A DNA stretch of 46,584 bases from Bacteroidales bacterium (GTDB lineage: Bacteria; Bacteroidota; Bacteroidia; Bacteroidales; UBA7960), in NCBI GenBank assembly GCA_007129945.1, contig SKUN01000020.1, positions 1 through 46,584 on the forward strand, given 5' to 3'. Positions 25,765 to 34,083 of this stretch are shown piece after piece (position 1 is the stretch's first letter; the number at the start of each line of letters is the position of its first letter). A model generated the notes under the pieces. It did not search any database. It was given only the letters and a program-made list of their open reading frames with translations, and was not told where the DNA came from. The position numbers and the translations under genes are program-made.

Positions 25765-26718
25765 TTAACCGGGAATCAGGTCATCTGCATTGCGGTAAAA
25801 AATATTCTTCAGTTTTTCTGCGGGGAGCTGCAGGGAGCGGATCAGGCTCTCATGGTCAAAACTTGTATTGTCCGTTCCGAAAAGAATTTTCCGGTGATGT
25901 TTTTCCAAAAACATTCTTGCCTTGGAGGGATCGCGCCGCATGGCATTGTAGCCGCTCTTTCCTGAAATATCACAGTAAAGGTTGTCATAGGCGGAAAGCA
26001 GGCGTTCAATGATTCCAAACCGGTCAATGCGCCCTTTTTCATGAAATAAAATTCCCGAGCGCTCTGAAGCAATGTTATTCCAAAAGTGAGGGCCGTGTGC
26101 AATGAATACCTGATCGGGAAATTGTTTCAGCCGTTTTTCAAGTCCGGCAAAATCAAATAAATAACCGGGAAAATAGGTTAAATGATCTTCAATATGATCT
26201 TTCAGGATGGATGATTTTTTTGAAAACCGGAGCAACAGGTTTTTGACAACCCCGTTCAGGGCCCCGTTTAACAACACATTCAACGTTTTTTCAGTCACCC
26301 CCTGGTCATCGGGCACATAATGCATTCTAGGTTCTTCCATATGAAAAAGCAGGGGAAGCTGATGCCTGTGAATTACTTTCAGATATGTACCCAGTCGCTG
26401 ATCTTCCCACTGATGGGTCACTTTCAGCTCCCCGCAACCCTTCAGGCCATGTTCCTTGCCCCTGATGATTTTCTGCTCCAGCCGATCGGCTTTCGGATCC
26501 GGGGCGTAAAAGGGAACTACACGGTCAGGGTATTTCTCGTAAGCGGCAAACACTTCTTCAGGAGGAAGATGTTGGTACAATCTTTCAATTGGTGATTCTT
26601 CTTCTTCCCAGGTAAGCAACCAGCACCTTTCAATCCTGTGATTGTCCATGTAGGTGATCAGCCGGTCGGCATCCATCCCCTCCAGGTCAACGTGTAAATG
26701 TGCATCAATTTTCCGCAT
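25765..26718 (-). CDS. Amidohydrolase-2 family metal-dependent hydrolase
   Basis: A 317-residue TIM-barrel protein. The metal-binding HxH appears at the N-terminus (IDAHLHVDLEG), with downstream LFHMEEP, FIAHGPHFWNN and the terminal Asp block LFGTDNTSF. The start is set at ATG 26718, immediately before the IDAHLH strand; the frame runs 18 codons further into a terminator, which rules that extension out. The substrate is not predictable. The ATG falls just a few bases past the predicted transcription start, so the mRNA may be leaderless. It reads toward the flippase across 104 bases. Confidence 0.78.
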   Translation of the reverse strand: MRKIDAHLHVDLEGMDADRLITYMDNHRIERCWLLTWEEEESPIERLYQHLPPEEVFAAYEKYPDRVVPFYAPDPKADRLEQKIIRGKEHGLKGCGELKVTHQWEDQRLGTYLKVIHRHQLPLLFHMEEPRMHYVPDDQGVTEKTLNVLLNGALNGVVKNLLLRFSKKSSILKDHIEDHLTYFPGYLFDFAGLEKRLKQFPDQVFIAHGPHFWNNIASERSGILFHEKGRIDRFGIIERLLSAYDNLYCDISGKSGYNAMRRDPSKARMFLEKHHRKILFGTDNTSFDHESLIRSLQLPAEKLKNIFYRNADDLIPG

Positions 26719-26725
26719 ACATCCC

Positions 26726-26733
26726 CAAAGATA
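26726..26733 (-). promoter_or_regulatory. -7 box of the amidohydrolase gene
   Basis: Reads TATCTTTG on the minus strand, an exact TAnnTTTG, with its last base 8 bases from the ATG. It lies right after the T-run of the kor terminator, so the end of one unit and the start of the next almost touch. Confidence 0.6.
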
Positions 26734-26739
26734 CAAAAA

Positions 26740-26780
26740 CAGCCGTTGACCCGGGTATTGGACCCGGGTCAACGACTGTC
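26740..26780 (-). terminator. Intrinsic terminator of the korAB operon
   Basis: A 12-bp perfect stem (GTTGACCCGGGT at 26745-26756 with its complement at 26762-26773, loop ATTGG) is extended by further pairs. On the minus strand it is followed by a T-run (CTGTTTTTG). It ends transcription 18 bases after korB. Confidence 0.92.
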
Positions 26781-26797
26781 AGCTGAACAGCTGTCTG

Positions 26798-27835
26798 TTA
26801 CTTAATCTCCCAGGTATTACCGCTGTGAAGCAGGTCATTCACTGTCTGAATGTCCGAGGTCTTTTTAGCGGTTTCAATCTGCATCTGGGTCAGCTCATCA
26901 TAAGTGTCGGCCGGGGCTGAGCGGATCACACCCATAGCCACCGGAAAGTCAGGTGCCTTCATGCGGCCGATCATCCGATGGATACTGGGATCCGTATCGT
27001 ATTGATCGTGAACCAGCAGGTCATCTTCGGTGATTCCGTCCTTGCCGATCTCCACAACTTCCAGCCGGTTGCCCCGCAACATGATTCCCTTGTCCCGGTT
27101 CTTTCCGAAAATCAGGGGCTCTCCGTGCCTGAGGAACAACTGCCTGTCGTCACGGGTCTGGCGGTTGGTGATCTCTCCATGAATATCGTCCGCAAAAATG
27201 ACACAATTCTGGAGGATTTCCACCACAGATGTTCCGTCATGTTTGGCGGCCTCATACATTACTTCTGACATTAACTTGATGTTGTTGTCAGGAACACGTG
27301 CAAAGAATGTCCCCTGGGCGCCCATCACCAGGCCGGATACCGTGAAAGGATGTTCGATTGTACCGTGCGGTGAGGTTTTCGTCACTGAACCCATGGGGGT
27401 GGTGGGGGAAAACTGACCCTTGGTCAACCCATAAATCCTGTTGTTGAACAACATGATATTGATGTCGATATTACGCCGCAGCACATGAATGAAATGGTTC
27501 CCGCCAATTGCCATGGAGTCGCCATCACCGGTGGCTACCCAAACACTGAGACCCGGGTTCGCTATCTTAACTCCGCTGGCGATGGCTGCTGCACGCCCGT
27601 GAATCCCGTGAAAACCGAATGTATCCACATAATATGGAAATCTTGAAGAACATCCGATCCCCGAGATCATGGCGAAATTTTCCTTGCGGTAACCGATCCT
27701 GGGAAAAACGTTTGCTACTGCAGCCAGGATGGCATGTGCGCCGCAGCCGGGGCACCATTTTACCATCTGGTCACTCACAAAATCCTGCTTGGTCAGTTCT
27801 ACTGGAGACTTGGATACTTTTTTATTTTCTAACAT
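26798..27835 (-). CDS. korB: 2-oxoglutarate/2-oxoacid:ferredoxin oxidoreductase, beta subunit
   Basis: The 345-residue thiamine-diphosphate subunit. WCPGCGAH opens the family, followed by GIGCSSRFPYY, the TPP/Mg motif GDGDSMAIGGNHF and NNRIYGLTKGQFSPTT. The true start is the ATG at 27835: it follows the korA stop by one base (TAA-T-ATG) and has GGAGGAG inside the korA end as a ribosome site. The open frame continues 75 codons into korA in another frame, which is noise. With KorA it converts a 2-oxoacid and CoA to acyl-CoA, CO2 and reduced ferredoxin. 2-Oxoglutarate is the most probable substrate, but pyruvate or another 2-oxoacid cannot be excluded. Confidence 0.93.
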   Translation of the reverse strand: MLENKKVSKSPVELTKQDFVSDQMVKWCPGCGAHAILAAVANVFPRIGYRKENFAMISGIGCSSRFPYYVDTFGFHGIHGRAAAIASGVKIANPGLSVWVATGDGDSMAIGGNHFIHVLRRNIDINIMLFNNRIYGLTKGQFSPTTPMGSVTKTSPHGTIEHPFTVSGLVMGAQGTFFARVPDNNIKLMSEVMYEAAKHDGTSVVEILQNCVIFADDIHGEITNRQTRDDRQLFLRHGEPLIFGKNRDKGIMLRGNRLEVVEIGKDGITEDDLLVHDQYDTDPSIHRMIGRMKAPDFPVAMGVIRSAPADTYDELTQMQIETAKKTSDIQTVNDLLHSGNTWEIK

Positions 27836-27836
27836 A

Positions 27837-29684
27837 TTATTTCTCCTCCAATAATTTAGTGAATGTTTCTGTGAGTTCCTGAACGTGGAAGGGCAGCCCC
27901 TGCACCTTATTGAATTGGTGATAATTAAATTCGGGATAAAGCATACGCAGGTAATTGACAAACTGCCCGCTGTTGAGCTCACAAACCACAATATTCTTGA
28001 ATCCTGCAAACAACTCCCTGGTATTTTTGGGAAGCGGCTTGATATAATTGAATTGTGCATGGCTGACCTTATGTCCCTCTGCCTGCATACGATTCACCGT
28101 TGATCGCAGGGCGCCTTCAGTACCTCCCCAGCCTACGACAAGCAAATCTCCGGTAGTATCTCCGCTCACTTCCTGGAGGGGTATATAATCAGCAATGCGA
28201 TTTACTTTCTCTTCCCTGATGTTAACCATCAGCTGGTGGTTTAACGGATCAGTGGACACATTTCCGTCAATGTTTGTTTTTTCCAGTCCGCCGATACGAT
28301 GCCTCAGACCTTCCATTCCCGGGAGTGCCCATTTACGCACCAGGGTTTTTTCATCCCTGCGGTACGGCTTGAAATTTGGATCATTGGGATCGGCCATCGG
28401 AGGTTTGATCCGGGGCATTTGATTCACATCCGGGATATGAAACAGTTCGGAACCAAATCCCAGGTACCCGTCTGTAAGCAAGATTACCGGTGTCATGTGC
28501 TCCATGGAATATTTGGATGCCAGATAAGCATATTCAAAGCAGTTCGCCGAACTGGAGGCAGCCATAACCATGAGCGGACTCTCCCCGTTGCGGCCGAATA
28601 ACGCCTGCATGAGGTCGGATTGCTCACTTTTTGTGGGCAACCCGGTTGAAGGGCCTCCCCGCTGCACGTTGACAATAACCAGTGGCAATTCGGTGATCAC
28701 CGCCAGGCCGAGGGCTTCGCTTTTCAACGACAGTCCGGGACCGGAAGTGGTCGTTACTGCCATAGACCCGGTAAAACTGGCTCCAATCGATGAACAGATC
28801 CCTGCGATCTCATCTTCTGCCTGAAACACTTTTGCACCAAGAGACTTGTGCTTGGATAACTCCATCAATATTTCCGTGGCGGGCGTAATGGGATAGGATC
28901 CGAGGAAGAGCGGACGTCCGCTCCTTTCGGAAGCGGCCAGCAAACCCCAGGCCGTGGCAACGTTCCCGGTAATATTCCGGTACCAGCCCTTTTTCATGGG
29001 TGCCGGATCTACCTTGAATACATATTTGATATCTTCGGCTTTCGCTCCGTAATCATAGCCTGCCTGCATGGCTGTTTCGTTGGCCTTGATCACGTCCGAT
29101 TTACCTGCAAACTTTTCCCTGAGAAACGCCCTGGGTTTATCCAGCTCACGGCCGAACAAAAAGAACATCAGCCCGAGCACAAACATATTTTTCGTGCGCG
29201 CTGCCATCCGCTTGTCAATTCCCATTTCAGTCAGACTTTCTTTGGTGAGATCCGCAATGGGGGCTTTAATCACGCGATAATCATCAAGTGATCCGTCCTC
29301 CAGGGGGTTCTCCATATAGCCGGCCTTCTCAATCGCTTTTCCTTCAAATGAGGAAGAATCAATAACAAGCGTGGCTCCCGGTTTTGCCCATTTCAAATTG
29401 GCACGAAGGGAAGCCGGATTCATGGCGACAATCACATCACACATATCGCCGGAAGTATAAATTTTCCTTTTCCCCATATGCATCTGGAACCCGCTCACAC
29501 CGGCGATGGTATTATGAGGGGCCCTGATTTCTGCGGGAAAATCAGGGAAAGTGGCCAGGTCATTGCCTGACAAGGCAGCCACGTCGGAAAAAATGGTGCC
29601 AGTCAGCTGCATTCCGTCACCGGAGTCGCCCACAAATTTGACCACCACATCCTCTAATTCTCTTACATCATGATTTTTTACCAT
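27837..29684 (-). CDS. korA: 2-oxoglutarate/2-oxoacid:ferredoxin oxidoreductase, alpha subunit with fused gamma domain
   Basis: A 615-residue protein combining the gamma domain (residues 1-200, starting VVVKFVGDSGDGMQLTG) and the alpha pyrimidine-binding domain (from about 215, with GSYPITPATEILMELSKH, FQAEDEIAGICSSIGASFTG and TSGPGLSLKSEALGLAV). The start is ATG 29684; a TTG three codons upstream is less likely. The two-gene form lacks the separate delta (ferredoxin) subunit, which the nearby ferredoxin gene may replace as electron acceptor. A near-match box (TAAATTCG, minus strand, 29759-29766) is the best promoter candidate in the 281-base divergent region. Confidence 0.94.
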   Translation of the reverse strand: MVKNHDVRELEDVVVKFVGDSGDGMQLTGTIFSDVAALSGNDLATFPDFPAEIRAPHNTIAGVSGFQMHMGKRKIYTSGDMCDVIVAMNPASLRANLKWAKPGATLVIDSSSFEGKAIEKAGYMENPLEDGSLDDYRVIKAPIADLTKESLTEMGIDKRMAARTKNMFVLGLMFFLFGRELDKPRAFLREKFAGKSDVIKANETAMQAGYDYGAKAEDIKYVFKVDPAPMKKGWYRNITGNVATAWGLLAASERSGRPLFLGSYPITPATEILMELSKHKSLGAKVFQAEDEIAGICSSIGASFTGSMAVTTTSGPGLSLKSEALGLAVITELPLVIVNVQRGGPSTGLPTKSEQSDLMQALFGRNGESPLMVMAASSSANCFEYAYLASKYSMEHMTPVILLTDGYLGFGSELFHIPDVNQMPRIKPPMADPNDPNFKPYRRDEKTLVRKWALPGMEGLRHRIGGLEKTNIDGNVSTDPLNHQLMVNIREEKVNRIADYIPLQEVSGDTTGDLLVVGWGGTEGALRSTVNRMQAEGHKVSHAQFNYIKPLPKNTRELFAGFKNIVVCELNSGQFVNYLRMLYPEFNYHQFNKVQGLPFHVQELTETFTKLLEEK

Positions 29685-29914
29685 AACGAACAACTGTTTT
29701 TTATAGATAAGAAGCTGAAAGGTTTTAAACCTAAACCGTTTATAAGCAATTAATTCTGCGAATTTACATGATTCTTACATATTCGCTTAGAAAAATCGGC
29801 ACTTTTTTTCTTTCTTCAGAGGGATGTAACATGCTGTTATCAGTAATTTTATTTAAATCAATTTCAAATTAAAGTCCAGAGGGAAAATTATGTAAAACCA
29901 TTTATGAAAGCCCG

Positions 29915-29922
29915 TATATTTG
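29915..29922 (+). promoter_or_regulatory. -7 box of the ferredoxin gene
   Basis: TATATTTG, an exact TAnnTTTG, with a predicted start near 29929 and a leader of about 37 bases before the ferredoxin ATG. Confidence 0.65.
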
Positions 29923-29965
29923 TGGTGGAAATTAACTGATTTTAGAAACCAAAAAAAACAAAGAG

Positions 29966-30133
29966 ATGGCTTATATTATCAATGAAGATTGCACTGCATG
30001 CGGCAGTTGCATTGACGAATGCCCGGTTGATGCTATTTCTGAGGGTGATATCTACAAAATTGATCCTGACGTATGCACTGACTGCGGTGCTTGTGCAGAC
30101 GTCTGCCCCGTAGAAGCAATCCACCCCGCATAA
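29966..30133 (+). CDS. Small 2[4Fe-4S] ferredoxin
   Basis: A 55-residue electron carrier, too short for most gene-calling cut-offs. It has two complete cluster motifs, CTACGSCIDECP (Cys9, 12, 15, 19) and CTDCGACADVCP (Cys37, 40, 43, 47), in the classic clostridial/bacterial two-cluster arrangement. It has an exact -7 box upstream and a terminator downstream, so it is a single-gene unit. Lying divergent from korAB, it is the obvious candidate for receiving electrons from that enzyme. The length and spacing match known 2[4Fe-4S] ferredoxins. Confidence 0.96.
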   Translation: MAYIINEDCTACGSCIDECPVDAISEGDIYKIDPDVCTDCGACADVCPVEAIHPA

Positions 30134-30206
30134 GACCCGTCTGACCGGGTCTTCCCGGGTCAGAACAGAAAAAAGCCTGCATCATTCAATGTGCAGGCTT
30201 TTTTTA
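30134..30206 (+). terminator. Ferredoxin terminator with upstream hairpin
   Basis: Directly after the stop is a small hairpin (GACCCG 30134-30139 / CGGGTC 30146-30151). The terminator proper is AGCCTGCA (30174-30181) paired with TGCAGGCT (30192-30199), flanked by A- and T-runs. Confidence 0.88.
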
Positions 30207-30297
30207 TGTAATTTGATGCCCGTAATCAGGTACCCTTATACATAAAGCAACTTTGACGCCCAGGGATCATACATATCAGAAGCCCCCGGACGGCACC

Positions 30298-31086
30298 ATG
30301 ACCTTCTGGAGCCACCTGGAAGAGCTGCGCGGCCACCTGATCCGGTCCGCCATAGCCGTTGTGGTATTTGCCATTGCAGCCTTTGCAGCCAAGGACTTTC
30401 TTTTCAACAACATTATTCTCGCCCCCAAAGAACCTTACTTTCTCACCAACAAGGTTTTTTGCTGGCTGTCACAGCAATTGTCCATTCCAGCCTTATGCAT
30501 CAACGCAGACCCTGTGCAGCTGATCAATATTGACCTCGCCGGGCAGTTCACCACCCATGTGGTGGTTTCCCTGATCGTGGGGATCATCATTTCCATCCCC
30601 TACATCGTCTTTGAAATATGGCGCTTTATCCGGCCGGGACTGAATCCGGCTGAGAAAGCCAACTCACGATGGGCTGTGGTGGTTATCTCCGGGCTATTTC
30701 TTACCGGTGTGCTTTTTGCCTATTTTTTAATTGTGCCTTTGTCCATTAACTTCCTGGGGTCATACCAGGTAAGCGGGCTGGTCAGTAACCAGATCGCACT
30801 CCGGTCATTCATCACCACGGTTACCACTATCACTCTGGCCACCGGAATATTGTTTGAACTTCCCGTATTCGTTTTCTTCCTCAGCAAGGCAGGAATTCTC
30901 ACCCCCGAAACCATGCGGAAGAACCGAAAACTTGCCTTTGTGATCATCATTGCCCTTGCCGCCCTGATCACCCCTCCTGATGTATTCAGCCAGATCATGG
31001 TCGGTCTTCCGTTATTCGCACTGTACGAAGTGAGCATCCGCATCTCTCATCGCGTGGCCGTCAAAGAAGCAGAAGAAAGCATCTGA
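30298..31086 (+). CDS. tatC: Twin-arginine translocase subunit TatC
   Basis: A 262-residue inner-membrane receptor for folded proteins with twin-arginine signals. TFWSHLEELRGHLIRS at the N-terminus is the TatC hallmark, and six hydrophobic helices follow with FEIWRFIRPGLNPAEK between helices 2 and 3 and ALITPPDVFSQ near the end. The ATG at 30298 is preferred. A TTG at 30253 is in frame, but it overlaps a near-match -7 box (CAACTTTG, 30248-30255), from which the ATG would have a leader of about 36 bases. TatA/TatB are not in the window. Molybdenum-cofactor enzymes are common Tat substrates, so the Mo genes in this window make functional sense with it. Confidence 0.95.
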   Translation: MTFWSHLEELRGHLIRSAIAVVVFAIAAFAAKDFLFNNIILAPKEPYFLTNKVFCWLSQQLSIPALCINADPVQLINIDLAGQFTTHVVVSLIVGIIISIPYIVFEIWRFIRPGLNPAEKANSRWAVVVISGLFLTGVLFAYFLIVPLSINFLGSYQVSGLVSNQIALRSFITTVTTITLATGILFELPVFVFFLSKAGILTPETMRKNRKLAFVIIIALAALITPPDVFSQIMVGLPLFALYEVSIRISHRVAVKEAEESI

Positions 31087-31114
31087 GCACATTGACATTC
31101 TGGCATTTAATCGG

Positions 31115-31122
31115 TATATTTG
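31115..31122 (+). promoter_or_regulatory. -7 box of pruA
   Basis: TATATTTG, with TTGACA 20 bases upstream at 31092-31097. The predicted start near 31129 supports the ATG at 31165 as the pruA start. Confidence 0.65.
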
Positions 31123-31164
31123 TTTGTAAAGGCATATTTATACAAACATTTAAACATTATATAT

Positions 31165-32817
31165 ATGAATAATGCACAATTCTATTACACCCGGCCAAAC
31201 AATGAACCAATTTATGAATACAGACCCGACACACCCGAGCGCAATGCCCTTGAGGCAGAACTGCAGCGACAAAGTGAACTGGAGCTGGAAATTCCGCTGA
31301 TCATTGGCGGCAAAGAGGTCCGCACCGGAGATACAGGCAAGGTGGTAATGCCACACAACCACCAGCACGTACTCGCCACCTATCACAAGGCTGGCAAAAA
31401 AGAAGTCAAAATGGCCATTGATGCGGCCCTGAAGGCCCACCGCGAATGGGCCGAGATGTCGTGGGTGGATCGGACGTCCATTGCCCTGAAAGTGGCTGGC
31501 CTGATCGCGGAAAAATACCGTGCCCTGATGAATGCATCCACCATGCTGGGGCAAGGAAAAAATGCCTATCAGTCGGAAATTGAGGCCGTTTGTGAAACCG
31601 TTGATTTCCTTCGTTTCAATGCGCATTATGTATCCGAAATTTATGACGATCAGCCTCATTCAGAGATTGGCAACCTTAACCGCATCGAATATCGGCCCCT
31701 TGAGGGTTTCGTGTTCGCCGTGACACCATTCAATTTCACCGCCATTGCATCCAACCTGGCCATGGCACCCGCCATCCTGGGGAATACAGTGGTCTGGAAG
31801 CCGGCCACAACCGCCCTGTTGTCCAATTATTACCTGATGCAGATTTACAGGGAAGCAGGAATGCCTGACGGGGTGATCAATTTTATACCCGGGAAAGGCA
31901 GTACGGTCGGAGACGTCGCCCTGAACGATGAGAACCTCGGCGGACTGCACTTTACCGGCTCTGAGCCCACCTTCAACCACTTGTGGAAAACCGTTGGTGA
32001 CAATATTGACAAGTACAAAACCTATCCCAGGGTGGTGGGAGAAACCGGAGGCAAGGACTTCCTGGTGATGCACAACTCCGCAGACCTGGACGAGGTGGCC
32101 ACGGCACTGGTTCGCGGTGCATTCGAATACCAGGGGCAGAAATGCTCGGCCGCTTCCAGGGCTTATATCCCGGCCTCCAAATGGCCGGACCTTGAGAAAA
32201 AGCTCAAGAACAATATCGCCATGATCAAAAAGGGAGATGTGCGCAATTTCTGCAATTTCGTCAATGCCGTGATCGACGAAAAGGCTTATGACAAGATCAT
32301 GGGCTATATCCAAAAAGCAAAGGACTCCCCGGAGGCGGAAATTATTGCCGGAGGCAACGGGGATAAATCGAAGGGATACTTCATTGATCCTACAATAGTC
32401 CTTACTTCCGACCCGCATTTTACCACCATGGAGGAAGAGATATTCGGCCCTGTACTGACTATATACATCTATGAAGACGAGGATTACGAAAAGACCCTGC
32501 ACCTTTGCGACGAAACATCGCCTTACGGGCTGACCGGGGCCATTTTCTCCAAAGACCGGACGGCCTTTGTCCGGGCCTGCCGCATCCTGAGATATGCCGC
32601 GGGTAACTTATACTATAATGACAAGCCGACCGGTTCCGTTGTGGGTCAGCAGCCATTCGGCGGGGCAAGGCGGTCAGGCACAAACGACAAAGCTGGAAGT
32701 TACATGAATCTGCTGCGCTGGATCAACCCGCGCTCAATCAAGGAAACATTCAATCCGCCAACCGACTTCAGGTATCCTTTCATGCATGAAGAACCGTGCT
32801 ACAGGGAAGAGGATTAA
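31165..32817 (+). CDS. pruA: L-glutamate gamma-semialdehyde (1-pyrroline-5-carboxylate) dehydrogenase
   Basis: A 550-residue aldehyde dehydrogenase that oxidises glutamate semialdehyde to glutamate in proline and ornithine breakdown. The catalytic cysteine is in GQKCSAASR and the general-base glutamate in GETGGKD; VTPFNFTAIASNL and PFGGARRSGTNDKAG identify the P5C dehydrogenase group. The start at 31165 discards 15 upstream codons that precede the predicted mRNA start or lack family similarity. Proline dehydrogenase (putA) is not adjacent. The stop overlaps that of ansA by two bases, so the two genes converge tightly. Confidence 0.95.
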   Translation: MNNAQFYYTRPNNEPIYEYRPDTPERNALEAELQRQSELELEIPLIIGGKEVRTGDTGKVVMPHNHQHVLATYHKAGKKEVKMAIDAALKAHREWAEMSWVDRTSIALKVAGLIAEKYRALMNASTMLGQGKNAYQSEIEAVCETVDFLRFNAHYVSEIYDDQPHSEIGNLNRIEYRPLEGFVFAVTPFNFTAIASNLAMAPAILGNTVVWKPATTALLSNYYLMQIYREAGMPDGVINFIPGKGSTVGDVALNDENLGGLHFTGSEPTFNHLWKTVGDNIDKYKTYPRVVGETGGKDFLVMHNSADLDEVATALVRGAFEYQGQKCSAASRAYIPASKWPDLEKKLKNNIAMIKKGDVRNFCNFVNAVIDEKAYDKIMGYIQKAKDSPEAEIIAGGNGDKSKGYFIDPTIVLTSDPHFTTMEEEIFGPVLTIYIYEDEDYEKTLHLCDETSPYGLTGAIFSKDRTAFVRACRILRYAAGNLYYNDKPTGSVVGQQPFGGARRSGTNDKAGSYMNLLRWINPRSIKETFNPPTDFRYPFMHEEPCYREED

Positions 32818-33845
32818 TGGATACGCAGTTCCCCCCGCAAGGGTTTTTGCAAATATTCCCTTAGACGATCAGAGGTATATCCGTTGCCAAGCAAATACAT
32901 CAGCTTGGTAACGGCAGCCTCGGTGGTCATGTCGTATCCGCTGACAACGCCGATATTAACCAGCCATGCACTGGTCTCATACTTCCCCTGATCCACTGAT
33001 CCTCCGCGGCACTGGCTTATGTTGCATACCAACAACCCCCGTGCAATGGCATTTTTCAGTTCTTCCCTGAACCAGTCGAGATGAGGCGCGTTCCCTGCCC
33101 CATAAGTTTCCATCACTACGGCTTTCAACCCGTCGATCGACAAGATCGCAGACACCACTGAACGACTGATTCCGGGAAACAGCTTCAGTACGGCAATGTT
33201 GTTGTCAAGCTGGGTATACACCCGGAGCTTATCACCTGAGGCTTGCCCGATGGCAACTTCATTGTATTTGATGTGCACACCGGCACGAGCCAGAACCGGA
33301 TAATTCACCGATAAAAAGGCTTCAAAGTGCTCCGCATTGTGTTTGTGGGTGCGGTTCCCACGATACAGCTGAGATTCGAAGAAAATACAGACCTCCGGCA
33401 CCACGGCTCTTCCCCCCTTTTTTGCTGCTGCAATCTCCAGGGCGGTGATAAAGTTCTCTTTCCCGTCAGTACGGATCATTCCGATGGGGAGCTGAGACCC
33501 GGTGAACACCACAGGTTTTGACAGGTTCTCCAGCATAAAACTCAGGGCAGAAGCCGAATAAGACATGGTATCTGATCCGTGTAATACCACAAAGCCGTCA
33601 TATGCATCATAATGGGCTTCGATCATCCTGGCAAGCCGGATCCAGATCGACGGTTCCATGTTCGAAGAGTCGATTACAGGGTCAAACGAAATACTGTCAA
33701 TCTGATAATTGAACCGTTTGATCTCCGGGATCTGATCGGTCAGATGCTCAAAATCAAATGGATTCAGGACGCCGGTGACAGGATCTTCCACCATACCAAT
33801 GGTGCCGCCTGTGTAAATGACAAGTATGCGAGGTTTTGGATTCAT
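32814..33845 (-). CDS. ansA: Type I L-asparaginase
   Basis: A 343-residue cytosolic enzyme hydrolysing asparagine to aspartate and ammonia. The first threonine motif YTGGTIGMVE lies near the N-terminus and the second, LHGSDTMSYSASAL, near residue 90; TGSQLPIGMIRTDGKEN follows. Absence of a signal peptide fits the cytoplasmic AnsA type. The start codon touches the hairpin-repeat region, the first hairpin lying only 18 bases upstream, so there is no ordinary leader or promoter visible. It is on the same strand as kbl and tatD and may be transcribed by read-through from them. Confidence 0.95.
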   Translation of the reverse strand: MNPKPRILVIYTGGTIGMVEDPVTGVLNPFDFEHLTDQIPEIKRFNYQIDSISFDPVIDSSNMEPSIWIRLARMIEAHYDAYDGFVVLHGSDTMSYSASALSFMLENLSKPVVFTGSQLPIGMIRTDGKENFITALEIAAAKKGGRAVVPEVCIFFESQLYRGNRTHKHNAEHFEAFLSVNYPVLARAGVHIKYNEVAIGQASGDKLRVYTQLDNNIAVLKLFPGISRSVVSAILSIDGLKAVVMETYGAGNAPHLDWFREELKNAIARGLLVCNISQCRGGSVDQGKYETSAWLVNIGVVSGYDMTTEAAVTKLMYLLGNGYTSDRLREYLQKPLRGELRIH

Positions 33846-33863
33846 TTGGTCAATTGGTTAGTC

Positions 33864-34054
33864 GGAGGCTTCGCCTCCTCCAGTTAGTCGGGGCTATCGC
33901 CCCTCCAGTTAGTCGGCGCTGCGCGCCTCCAGTTGTTAGTTTGTCGAGGGCTGCCGCCCTCTCCAGTTGTTGGTTCCGGCGCTTCGCGCCTGTTAGTTGT
34001 TAGTTTGTCGAGGGCTGCCGCCCTCTCCAGTTGTTAGTTCCGGCGCTTCGCGCC
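33864..34054. repeat. Array of seven short GC-rich hairpins with conserved loops
   Basis: Seven perfect hairpins sit in 191 bases: 33864-33878, 33890-33903, 33915-33927, 33946-33961, 33978-33990, 34010-34025 and 34042-34054. Stems are 5-6 bp and differ (GGAGGC, GGGGC, GGCGC, GAGGGC), always with exact complements. On the minus strand the loops are GAA, GATA, GCA, GGCA, GAA, GGCA and GAA, so every loop is GNA or GNNA closed by a C-G pair. Three contain GCGAAGC, a known extra-stable DNA mini-hairpin. Linkers are variants of GTTAGT(TTGT)CG before and TCCA or TGTTA after. The array lies between tatD and ansA. Confidence 0.92.
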
Positions 34055-34059
34055 TGTTA
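33932..34059. repeat. 64-bp tandem duplication inside the hairpin array
   Basis: The unit beginning GTTGTTAGTTTGTCG at 33932 is repeated at 33996 with one visible mismatch. Each copy holds one GAGGGC hairpin and one GGCGC hairpin. A third copy begins at 34060 and breaks off after about 11 bases. Expansion by slippage or unequal recombination is the simple explanation. Confidence 0.88.
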
Positions 34060-34083
34060 GTTGTTAGTTTCCATGGCCCGTAC

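Noticed and set aside
27836..28060. 75-codon N-terminal extension of korB
   Set aside because: It lies inside korA in another frame, has no family similarity, and a good ribosome site precedes the ATG at 27835.
31660..32502. Minus-strand open frame opposite pruA (280 codons)
   Set aside because: Shadow of the aldehyde dehydrogenase gene with no independent support.
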